DNA of 64,000 bases, taken from assembly GCA_035642535.1 (NCBI GenBank), contig DASQSE010000048.1, forward strand, positions 1 through 64,000. Direction: 5' to 3'. The notes beneath the pieces were generated by a model that was not told where the DNA came from, ran no database searches, and was given only the letters and a program-made list of their open reading frames with translations. The DNA comes from Jatrophihabitans sp035642535 (GTDB lineage: Bacteria; Actinomycetota; Actinomycetes; Mycobacteriales; Jatrophihabitantaceae). Below, piece after piece: positions 1 through 7,618 of the stretch. Position 1 is the first letter of the stretch, and every line of letters starts with the position of its first letter. A program made the translations under genes and the position numbers.

Positions 1-1095
1 CTGCGCGGGACGGGCGGGCTGCCCGGCGCGTTCGCGATCGCGCGCGCCGACCACGGCGCGCTGCACTTCACCACGTTCGCGAGCGATGCCGCACTCGAGC
101 CGCCGGGCGAGAACCACGTGATCAGCACCGGCCTCTCGTTCGGCCCCGGCTACGCGTCCGCGTACGGGCCGTCGCTGCCGACGTCGATGTTCGTGAACTC
201 CAACGTCAGCCCGAACTTCCCGTACGCGGCGCGTATTTGGCAGACGATGTGGGAGCGGGTGAGTGGCCAGCACGTCGACGGCGTGCTCGCGCTCGACCCG
301 ACCGTGCTGAGCTACTTCCTGAACGTGACCGGGCCGACCGCGTTACGCGGCGGGCAGACCCTCGACGCGGGCAACGTCGTGACGCTGACCCAGCGCGACG
401 AGTACACGATGTTCTCCGACAACTTCGAGCGCAAGCAGTTCATCGTCTCGGTGCTGCGCGCCGCGTCGCGCAAGCTGACGAGCGGGGCCGGCAGCGGGCT
501 CGGCATCCTGCAGGCGGCCAGCCGGGCCGGGAACGAGCAGCGGCTGCTGGCGTGGTCGGAGGATCCCGCGACCGAGAAGCTCATCCAGCAAAGTCATTTT
601 GCGGGCGCCATCCCGCGCGATCGCCATCCGTTCTCGGCCGTCGTCCTCAACAACGCAGCGGCCGGCAAGCTGGACTTCTACCTGACCCGTGAGGTCGACT
701 ACGAACGCACCGGGTGCGGGTCGTCGCGCGACGTGCTGGTCACGATCAAGCTCACGAACAACGCGCCGGCGAGCGGACTGCCTCCGTACGTCGTGGACCG
801 GCTCGACCACCCGCCGCCGTCCGCCGCGCCGGGGGACAACCACGAGTTGGTCGACCTGTACGCCACACCGGGCGCGCAGCTGAACAGCCTCACGTTGAAC
901 GGGCGGCCGAGCACGGCGGCGGTCGAGCACGACCTCGGCCATCCGATCTACCGCATCGACCTCGAACTACCGCGCGGCACGACGCAGACGATCGCGGTGC
1001 ACCTGCGCGAACCGGCCGGCGTCGGCAGCCCGCAGATCTGGCAGCAGCCCGGCGTAACGCCGGTCAAGCTGCAGGTCTACAACCAGCACTGCTGA
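1..1095 (+). CDS. DUF4012 domain protein, 3' part (5' end outside window)
   Basis: The reading frame is open from base 1 and ends in TGA at 1093-1095, so only the C-terminal ~364 residues are present. The sequence resembles the C-terminal half of actinobacterial DUF4012 proteins, in particular the segment reading DGVLALDPTVLSYFLNVTGP followed by a beta-rich tail. Full-length members usually carry an N-terminal membrane anchor and are of unknown function, often near cell-surface polysaccharide genes. The neighbour on the other side is a convergent HTH gene ending 2 bases downstream. Family assignment is from recognised sequence pattern; no enzymatic role can be claimed. Confidence 0.8.
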   Translation: MRGTGGLPGAFAIARADHGALHFTTFASDAALEPPGENHVISTGLSFGPGYASAYGPSLPTSMFVNSNVSPNFPYAARIWQTMWERVSGQHVDGVLALDPTVLSYFLNVTGPTALRGGQTLDAGNVVTLTQRDEYTMFSDNFERKQFIVSVLRAASRKLTSGAGSGLGILQAASRAGNEQRLLAWSEDPATEKLIQQSHFAGAIPRDRHPFSAVVLNNAAAGKLDFYLTREVDYERTGCGSSRDVLVTIKLTNNAPASGLPPYVVDRLDHPPPSAAPGDNHELVDLYATPGAQLNSLTLNGRPSTAAVEHDLGHPIYRIDLELPRGTTQTIAVHLREPAGVGSPQIWQQPGVTPVKLQVYNQHC

Positions 1096-1097
1096 CG

Positions 1098-1679
1098 TCA
1101 GTCATCGGTCTCCGGGGCAGGCAGGGTCGGGAAGTCTGTCGGGTAGACGCCGACGACGAACCCGTACACCGTGTCGCCTGAGCGGGGCAGCTTGTCGAAC
1201 TCGTGCACCAGCGGTTCGACCGCCGCCCAGAACTGCGCCACCCGCTCCCTGGGTATCCGGGCGTGCCGGATGAACGACCACAGCTGGTGGGCCTCGTAGG
1301 CCCCGGCCGACTCCTTCGCCGCGACCTCGAAGTCGTTGAAGTCCAGCGGAAGCGGGCCGCCACCGTCGCCGGGTTTGCCGAGCCCGACATAGAACATCCG
1401 CGCGGTGCGGCCGTAGTAGCGCTCGTCGATGGCCCGGACCCGCCGGGTGCGGACGACGCGCACCAGTCCGGCTTCGGCCAGCACGTTCACGTGGTGCGCG
1501 ACGGTGCTCTTGGGTCGCTTGAGAGCGGCGGCGAGCTCGGTGACGCTGGCTGCGCGCTCATGCAGCAGCCCGATGATCGTGGTCCGGAGCTGGTCGCTGA
1601 CCGCCCGCACCTGGCCGGGCGTCGTGAGCTCGAAGGTGTCGAGAAGCTCGTAATCCGGCACTGGCGGATTGCTCGACAT
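1098..1679 (-). CDS. ArsR-like winged-helix transcriptional regulator
   Basis: A 193-residue protein with a winged helix-turn-helix at about residues 30-85; the recognition region reads KRPKSTVAHHVNVLAEAGLV, as in ArsR-type repressors. There are no clustered cysteines of a classical metal sensor, so the ligand is unknown. The remaining ~100 residues are a C-terminal effector or dimer domain. It is transcribed divergently from an alpha/beta hydrolase with 70 bases between start codons. A palindrome GAACGTTC (1702-1709) in that gap could be its operator, so it plausibly controls the hydrolase and itself. Start ATG at 1679. Confidence 0.8.
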   Translation of the reverse strand: MSSNPPVPDYELLDTFELTTPGQVRAVSDQLRTTIIGLLHERAASVTELAAALKRPKSTVAHHVNVLAEAGLVRVVRTRRVRAIDERYYGRTARMFYVGLGKPGDGGGPLPLDFNDFEVAAKESAGAYEAHQLWSFIRHARIPRERVAQFWAAVEPLVHEFDKLPRSGDTVYGFVVGVYPTDFPTLPAPETDD

Positions 1680-1701
1680 GGCTGATCAGACTAACATCTC
1701 C

Positions 1702-1709
1702 GAACGTTC
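1702..1709. promoter_or_regulatory. Palindrome in divergent promoter (candidate ArsR-type operator)
   Basis: GAACGTTC is a perfect 8-bp palindrome, followed by an AT-rich stretch, in the 70-bp gap between the divergent regulator and hydrolase. Assignment as the operator of the neighbouring regulator is inference from position only. Confidence 0.3.
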
Positions 1710-1749
1710 CACATTTTTGGTTCATTCGCTCAAAGTGAGGAGAGTACAG

Positions 1750-2454
1750 ATGCATGTCGTCCTGGTTGCGGGCTTCTGGCTCGACAGCTCGTCATGGGAT
1801 GCGGTCGTCGGCGGTCTCGAGCAGGCGGGCCACCGCACCCACCCGCTGACGCTGCCCGGCATGGATTCAAAGACCACCGATCGCTCCGAGATCACCTTGG
1901 CCGACCACGTCGACGCCGTCGTCAAGGCGATCGACGCCCTTGATCCGGCCGACGGCCGGATCGCGCTCGTCGGGCACTCCGGCGGCGGCGCGATCGTGCA
2001 CGCCGCGCTCGACGCGCGCCCCGACCGCGTCGCCCGGGCGATCTACGTCGACAGCTGGCCGGCGGGCGACGGGCACGCCATCAACGCCGGACTGCCGGCC
2101 GAGAACGGCGAGGTCCCGCTGCCGGCGTGGTCGCTGTTCGACGACGAGGATTTGGTCGACCTCGACGACGAGCTGCGTGCGGCGTTCCGGGCGCGGGCGA
2201 TCCCGACCCCCGAGCACGTCACGCGCGACAAGGTGCAGCTCTCCGACGAGCGTCGCTACGACATTCCCGCCACGGTCATCGCGTGCGAGTTCCCGAGCGC
2301 GAAACTGCGGGAGTGGATGGCGCAGGGCGAAGACAACCTGCAGGAGCTGGCGAAGCTGCGCAACGTCGACTACCTCGACCTGCCGACCGGTCATTGGCCG
2401 CAGTTCACCAAGCCGGGCGAACTGGCCGCCGCGATCGCGAAGGCGCTCAGCTGA
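1750..2454 (+). CDS. Alpha/beta hydrolase
   Basis: A 234-residue cytosolic alpha/beta hydrolase. The oxyanion-hole region is HVVLVAGFW near the N-terminus, the nucleophile elbow is VGHSGGG with Ser as nucleophile, and the late His lies in PTGHWPQF. I chose the ATG at 1750 rather than upstream starts because AGGAG lies at 1738-1742 with good spacing. The shape matches the esterase-like hydrolases often found next to ArsR/HTH regulators in actinobacteria; substrate unknown. Its last 8 bases overlap the 3' end of the convergent hydrolase gene. Confidence 0.85.
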   Translation: MHVVLVAGFWLDSSSWDAVVGGLEQAGHRTHPLTLPGMDSKTTDRSEITLADHVDAVVKAIDALDPADGRIALVGHSGGGAIVHAALDARPDRVARAIYVDSWPAGDGHAINAGLPAENGEVPLPAWSLFDDEDLVDLDDELRAAFRARAIPTPEHVTRDKVQLSDERRYDIPATVIACEFPSAKLREWMAQGEDNLQELAKLRNVDYLDLPTGHWPQFTKPGELAAAIAKALS

Positions 2455-3322
2455 CGCTGTCGTCCAGGACCTCGCGCAGCTTGCGGGCGAAGGCTTCCGG
2501 CTGGCCCGCGTAGCCGAACTCGCCGCCGAGGAAGCCGCCGTGATGGCTCGGGAACACCGTGGCCCGCTGCCCGAGCAGTTCGGCGGTCGCGACGGCCGCG
2601 CGTGCGGTGAAGGTGCCCGCGGACTCCTCGCCGACGGCGAGCACGATGCGCGTCGGCGTCGTGGTCAGTGCGGCGGCGTCGGGGCGATAGCCGCTGATCG
2701 CCCAAGAGCGATCGGACAACAGCGGGTTGTCGCGGGAGCCGTCGTCCTCGCTCGGCATCCCGAACGGCGCGGGATCCGGCACCGGCTGGGCGAAGTATTC
2801 GTCGGTGAACTCGCCCTGCCAGGAGGTCATCGCGATGAAGGCCGCCATGCCGGCGCCCGTCCCTTTGGCCTCGTACACGTCGCGGAAGTCGGCACGGGCC
2901 CGCTCGGCCGCCGCGGCGTCCGGGAGCACGGGGATGAGCGGCGGCTCGTGCGCGACCAGCGTGGTGACATCGTTCGGGTATGCCGTGACGAGGGCGAGTG
3001 CCGTCACCGCGCCGCCGCTACTGGCGAACATGTCGACCGGGCCGGCGCCCAGTGCCTCGATGACGGCGTGCACGTCGCTCGCCTGGACCTCGGGCCGCTG
3101 GTCGACGCGGCCGTCCTTGCGGACGCTGCGGCCCAGGCCGCGCGGGTCGTAGGTGACCACGGTGCGGTCGGCGAACAGCGCGGCGAGCGTGGCGAAGCCG
3201 GCGGCCTCCATCGGCTGGCCGATCATGAACAGCGGCGGCTGCCCGTCGGCGGTGGGCAGCGGGCCGTGGACGTCGTAGACGATGTCGACATCGGCCGTCT
3301 CGAGGGTGTGGGTGGTCGTCAT
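2447..3322 (-). CDS. Alpha/beta hydrolase
   Basis: A 291-residue alpha/beta hydrolase fold enzyme. It shows the HG-like early segment (PPLFMIGQPM), TYDPRGLGRS after strand 4, and a nucleophile elbow FASSGGAVTA in which Ser replaces the usual His/Tyr before the catalytic Ser. The catalytic His is probably in PSHHGGF near the C-terminus. This pattern is common in actinobacterial hydrolases annotated as esterases or epoxide-hydrolase-like proteins. It is convergent with the preceding hydrolase and followed on the same strand by the CocE-type gene. Substrate unknown. Confidence 0.85.
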   Translation of the reverse strand: MTTTHTLETADVDIVYDVHGPLPTADGQPPLFMIGQPMEAAGFATLAALFADRTVVTYDPRGLGRSVRKDGRVDQRPEVQASDVHAVIEALGAGPVDMFASSGGAVTALALVTAYPNDVTTLVAHEPPLIPVLPDAAAAERARADFRDVYEAKGTGAGMAAFIAMTSWQGEFTDEYFAQPVPDPAPFGMPSEDDGSRDNPLLSDRSWAISGYRPDAAALTTTPTRIVLAVGEESAGTFTARAAVATAELLGQRATVFPSHHGGFLGGEFGYAGQPEAFARKLREVLDDSVS

Positions 3323-3369
3323 GCAGGACAGACGCTACCCGCGCCGCGAACTCATCGGCGCCGGTCGAG

Positions 3370-4983
3370 TCAGCCGCGGCCGATGGGGGCGGTGAACGAC
3401 GCAGGGTCGAGCTGCGTCGAGGTGACCGTCACCGAGTTGCCGGCGGGCGTGAGCGATTGGTAGCGCTTGTCGAAGGTGTCGACGACCAGCGTCAGGTGGT
3501 GGCCGCCGGGCACGGTCCAGGAGGTCGGCTGCATGTCGATCGTGAGCTGCCGCACCTTGCCCGGGCTGAGGCCGTGCGCGGTATAGGGCTGGAAGTCGAT
3601 CAATGTGCCCTTGCCGTTGTCCGCGACGTCGTAGAAGTGCAGATAGATCGTGGCCGTCCGGCTCGTCGAGGAGAGCCCGAGCTTGACGCTCGGGGTGCCC
3701 TCGATCGGCAGATCAGCCGCCAGCGCGGGGCCGGACCACACCAACGCGTCCGCGGCCTTGAGCTGCCTCAGGTCTATCGCAGGTGGGACGTAGGTCTGCG
3801 CGCCGATCTGGAGCGGGCCGCTGCTCGCACCGCTGTCCGCACCGGCGTGCTGGATGGCCCGCGTCCAGACCGGATTCGGCGCGTTGCCGGCTTGCACGGT
3901 GGTGCCAGGCGGCGCGAGCGTGACGCGGTCCTTGGCGCGCGCGGTCGGCCATTTGCTGTAGGTCCGCTCCTGGCCGGTCCGCACGTCCCGAAGCACGATC
4001 GGATCCTCGGTCTGGATGCCGTTGTGGGTGCCGCGGACGTAGTGGTCGAGCCAGGCCTTGGCGTCGAGGTACGTCTGGTTGGACGGGTCGCCGGACAGCG
4101 CGCTGAGCTCCGGACCGCCGTGATCGCCGGCCGCGAGTTCGAGGCGCTTGGGCGTGCTGAGCTTGTCGAAGAACGGGATGAGCTGGCGCGGGTTGAGCAG
4201 CGAGTCCTCGAACGCGTTGGCGATCATGATCGCTGTGCCGTTCTTGTTGAGCTGGTGAACGTTGCGGTCCGGTGACCGCGATGGGGAGATGCGACGCAGC
4301 ACCGGTCCGAGGTCGGCGGGATCGTCCAGCAGCGTGTGCCGCAGGTGCTTGACCGTTGCGTCGTAGTGGCGGCCGCTCGGGTGGCCGCCGATCAGGCTGG
4401 CCAGCCCGCCGATGTTCGGCGTGCCGTCCTGGTCATAGCTCTGCGCAAGATCCGTCCACGTGCTGAGCGCGGCGACGGCCTTGATGCGCGGATCGTCGGC
4501 CGCGGCGAGCAGCGAAATCCCGGCGCCGTAGGAGATCCCGAACATGCCGATCTGTTGCGGGTCGGCCTGCGTGTGCCGCAACGCCCAGTCGATCACCGCG
4601 CTGGCGTCGCGCTGCGTGGTGCGGCCGCCGAAATCCGCCTCGCCGGTCGAGCCGCCGAGCCCGCGCTGCGCATACGCGACGACCTGGTAGCCGGTCTGTG
4701 CAAACAGTCGCCCGATCGACTGGTACCTGGCGGCCTCGGCGCCCCACGCGCCCGGGATCACCAGCAGTGGCGCGCCGGCGCCGTTCTTCGGGGTGATCAC
4801 CTCAGCGGACAACGTCGCGCCGTTCACCGGGATGGCCCGCTTGACGTCGGAGCCGATGCCCGGAACCCGGTTCGCCGAGTCGTTTCCCGTGACCATGAAG
4901 TACGTGATGACCACCGCGAGCACGGCCAGCCCGACGACGACGCCGATCACGATGGGCGTGCGGTCGCGGGGTGGTCGGTACAT
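3370..4983 (-). CDS. Membrane-anchored CocE/NonD-type alpha/beta hydrolase (X-Pro dipeptidyl-peptidase-like)
   Basis: A 537-residue protein with an N-terminal signal anchor (about residues 11-31), so the catalytic part is probably outside the cytoplasm. The hydrolase domain carries YAQRGLGGSTG and the nucleophile elbow GISYGAG (Ser about 151), typical of the X-Pro dipeptidyl-peptidase S15/CocE group. The C-terminal ~200 residues form the beta-rich jelly-roll found in this family (for example HHLTLVVDTFD). The real substrate cannot be deduced; acyl hydrolase or peptidase are both possible. Start ATG 4983. The next gene on this strand is the NlpC/P60 hydrolase upstream, about 30 bases away. Confidence 0.85.
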   Translation of the reverse strand: MYRPPRDRTPIVIGVVVGLAVLAVVITYFMVTGNDSANRVPGIGSDVKRAIPVNGATLSAEVITPKNGAGAPLLVIPGAWGAEAARYQSIGRLFAQTGYQVVAYAQRGLGGSTGEADFGGRTTQRDASAVIDWALRHTQADPQQIGMFGISYGAGISLLAAADDPRIKAVAALSTWTDLAQSYDQDGTPNIGGLASLIGGHPSGRHYDATVKHLRHTLLDDPADLGPVLRRISPSRSPDRNVHQLNKNGTAIMIANAFEDSLLNPRQLIPFFDKLSTPKRLELAAGDHGGPELSALSGDPSNQTYLDAKAWLDHYVRGTHNGIQTEDPIVLRDVRTGQERTYSKWPTARAKDRVTLAPPGTTVQAGNAPNPVWTRAIQHAGADSGASSGPLQIGAQTYVPPAIDLRQLKAADALVWSGPALAADLPIEGTPSVKLGLSSTSRTATIYLHFYDVADNGKGTLIDFQPYTAHGLSPGKVRQLTIDMQPTSWTVPGGHHLTLVVDTFDKRYQSLTPAGNSVTVTSTQLDPASFTAPIGRG

Positions 4984-5013
4984 GGCGTCAGGGTATTGGC
5001 AGCGGATTGGCAG

Positions 5014-5676
5014 TCAGGTGAGCGGGCGGGTCGCGCCCATGGTGCCGGGCTCGACCTGGTAGATCGGCGTCTCGCGGATCACGTCGCCGCTGTGCGGCGC
5101 CTGCACGACCAGGCCGCTGCCGATGTACACGGCGACGTGGCCGATGCCCCCGATGGTGCCGTCCTTGCTCCAGAACACGAAATCGCCGGGCTGCAGCGTG
5201 TCGATCGTGGGATGGAAGGAGCCGACCTGCGTGTACTGCGCTGCCGCGTAGTGGTCGAGCGAGCGCCACGGCGCGACCGCGTACATCGTCAGCCCGGAGC
5301 AGTCGAAGCCGAACACCTTGTCGTCGTTGCGCGAATCGGAGTCGACCGCGTGGCCGTACGACGGGCCGGACGGGCCGCCCGCGCCGAAGCTGTACGGCCA
5401 GTTGAGCCAGTGCAGCGCGCGCCGGGCGATCCGGTTACCGCGCTGCGGCGTCCAGTCGCCGATCCGGGCCGGCGCGGCGCGCTGCGTCGTGGGCGCAGCG
5501 GTGGGCTGGTAGGTCGCCGAAACCGCGCGGACCATCTCCATCGGGGGACGCTCGGCGCCCCGATCGACCGCGCCGACCGCTGCGACGCCGACCCAGGTCG
5601 CCAGGCCGAGCACGGCAGCCACCGCAGCGCCGAGGCAGGCGGCGGTGCGGGCCGAGACCGTGCCCGTCGCCGCCAC
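5014..5676 (-). CDS. NlpC/P60-family secreted cell-wall hydrolase
   Basis: A 220-residue protein with an N-terminal hydrophobic segment (about residues 10-36) and a C-terminal NlpC/P60 (C40 peptidase) domain. Catalytic residues are visible: Cys126 in FDCSGL, His180 in GIGHVAVYIG, and a third polar residue near VQAPHSGD. Family members cleave peptidoglycan stem peptides outside the cell. I chose GTG at 5676 because GGAGGT lies 4-5 bases upstream (5681-5686); a longer reading from ATG 5748 is possible but would put an arginine-rich tail before the signal segment. Transcribed divergently from the beta-propeller gene. Confidence 0.85.
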   Translation of the reverse strand: MAATGTVSARTAACLGAAVAAVLGLATWVGVAAVGAVDRGAERPPMEMVRAVSATYQPTAAPTTQRAAPARIGDWTPQRGNRIARRALHWLNWPYSFGAGGPSGPSYGHAVDSDSRNDDKVFGFDCSGLTMYAVAPWRSLDHYAAAQYTQVGSFHPTIDTLQPGDFVFWSKDGTIGGIGHVAVYIGSGLVVQAPHSGDVIRETPIYQVEPGTMGATRPLT

Positions 5677-5801
5677 CAATACCTCCGTTCGAACCCGTCT
5701 ACGTGCGTACCACACGCGCAGGTTGGCGCAACTTTGGGATGAACCCATCCACAGCGACAGCGACCCTGGATGCCTCGATCGACACCGACACCGGGGGAGC
5801 C

Positions 5802-7556
5802 ATGCCCAACCGACCTTCAGTCCGCGCGCTCACCAGCACGCTGGCCGCCACCACGATCGCCGGCATCCTGTCGGTCGCCGCGCCGAGCGCGTCGGCGACG
5901 ACCGCGCTGACCGGCAGCGTCATGTACGACAAGAACAGCAACGTCTTCGTGACCGACGGCGCCACCACGCGGCAGGTCACGACCGACGGCAGTACGCCCG
6001 CCGCGGACGGCACCGGTAGCACCGGCTACCTCGTCCCGACCGAGTCGGATGACGGTGGCATCGTCGTGGCGGTCCGCAACCAGCAACTGACGTCCAACGA
6101 CCAGCAGCACTACCTGCGCGGCTACCTGTGGGTGATGGACGGGTACGGCCACGTCATCCGCAAGATCAACCCGCCGCAGTTCCCCTACCAGGGCACCACG
6201 ACATGCGGCCTGCCGACGAACAACCCGCGCGGCATCGTCAACGCGCAGGTTTCGCCGGACGGGCAGCACATCGCCTACACCTTCTCGGAGCTGTTCGAGA
6301 CCTTCGGTTGCTCTGCCGCGTCCAGCTACGGGACCACCATCGTCGACATCGACGGGACGAACCCGGTGCGCGTCGACGACGGCGCGGGAGACGATGCGGA
6401 TCTCGAGATCGGCAGCTGGGCCGGCAACTCGACGCTCCTGACCGACCGCGGGGACTTCGGCTCGGTCGAGGACTACACGGTCACGCTGCCCGGCGCGTCC
6501 AGCACCGCGTGGGTCGGCCCGGACAGCTTCATCGACGCCGCGTACGCGCAGCCCGACGTGCGGGGCGGCAAGCTCGTGACGATCGGCTACTCCGAGGCGT
6601 CGGAGAAGCACGTAACGCGGTTGTGGAGCACGTCCGGCTACACGTCCGCGCCGACCTACCGCTGCGAGGTCGCCAGCACCGTCAACGCCAGTGACGTGCT
6701 CGGCGACCCGAGCCTGGCGCCGGACGGCTCGGCCGTCGCGTACCAGGACACCAACGGCGACGGCAGCATCTCGATCAACGGTCAGGGCATCTACACGATG
6801 TCGACGGCCAACAACAGCTGCGGCACCCCGACGCTGCTCGTCGCGGGCGCGAACGACGCCTTCTGGTCGCCGGCCGCCATCGACCCGCCGGTCGACACGG
6901 TCAAGCCGTCGGTGACGATCACTGCGCCGACCGCGGTCGCGATCGCGGCGTCCTCCGTCGCGAACAACTGGCAGGGCAGCGACGCCGGCTCAGGCATCGC
7001 GTACTACCAGAGCCAGTACGAGGTGGCGTCCGCGAGCGGCGGCTTCTCGCAGTGGGCCGACTTCGGCCAACGGTGGGATCCGGCCGCGACGGTCGAAACC
7101 ACCGTCTCGGGATTGGCCGCGGGCGACACCTACTGCCTGCGGGTCGAGGCGGTCGACAACGCCGGCAATATCGGCTACTCCGCGTCGCGCTGCTTCGCAG
7201 TCGCGCTGGACGATCGCAAGATGTCGACCAGCAGCCACTGGAGTCGCGTCACCGGCAACTCGTACTACGACAAGACCGCGACGGTGAGTTCGACGAGAGG
7301 TGCCGCGCTGAGCCGAAGCGGCGGCACGGTCGACCGCGTCGGCGTGGTGGCGAAGACCTGCCGGGGCTGCGGGACAGTCGGCGTGTACGTCGGCACGAAG
7401 CTGATCGGCAAGCTCAACCTGGCGGCCGACGCCACGCACTACCGGGTGATCAAGATGCTGCCGCGGTTCGGTCAGCGCAGCGGCACGGTGCGCGTCAAGG
7501 TGCTCACGTCCGGCAAGCCGGTGACGGTCGACGGGGTGGTGACCAGCCGCGCCTGA
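5802..7556 (+). CDS. Secreted TolB/PD40-like beta-propeller protein with C-terminal Ig-like region
   Basis: A 584-residue exported protein. A classic Sec signal peptide is present (positive start, hydrophobic core ILSVAA, cleavage likely after ASA near residue 30). Residues ~40-370 contain repeating blades with PD40/TolB-like phrases such as VSPDGQHIAYTF and LAPDGSAVAYQDTNGDG. Residues ~375-470 resemble a fibronectin/Ig-like domain, followed by a tail containing CRGCG. Start ATG 5802 follows a purine-rich GGGGGAG. No catalytic motif is visible; it may bind glycans or wall components. Function unknown. Confidence 0.75.
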   Translation: MPNRPSVRALTSTLAATTIAGILSVAAPSASATTALTGSVMYDKNSNVFVTDGATTRQVTTDGSTPAADGTGSTGYLVPTESDDGGIVVAVRNQQLTSNDQQHYLRGYLWVMDGYGHVIRKINPPQFPYQGTTTCGLPTNNPRGIVNAQVSPDGQHIAYTFSELFETFGCSAASSYGTTIVDIDGTNPVRVDDGAGDDADLEIGSWAGNSTLLTDRGDFGSVEDYTVTLPGASSTAWVGPDSFIDAAYAQPDVRGGKLVTIGYSEASEKHVTRLWSTSGYTSAPTYRCEVASTVNASDVLGDPSLAPDGSAVAYQDTNGDGSISINGQGIYTMSTANNSCGTPTLLVAGANDAFWSPAAIDPPVDTVKPSVTITAPTAVAIAASSVANNWQGSDAGSGIAYYQSQYEVASASGGFSQWADFGQRWDPAATVETTVSGLAAGDTYCLRVEAVDNAGNIGYSASRCFAVALDDRKMSTSSHWSRVTGNSYYDKTATVSSTRGAALSRSGGTVDRVGVVAKTCRGCGTVGVYVGTKLIGKLNLAADATHYRVIKMLPRFGQRSGTVRVKVLTSGKPVTVDGVVTSRA

Positions 7557-7618
7557 GCCGCCGCCCCCCAAAGTCGCAGATTGGGGCCACCAGCGGGAAC
7601 CACGGTCAAATCCGTGTA

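Noticed and set aside
7052..7618. N-terminal extension of the large LuxR regulator
   Set aside because: It lies inside the beta-propeller gene in another frame and shows no homology-like features; Walker A is normally near the N-terminus.
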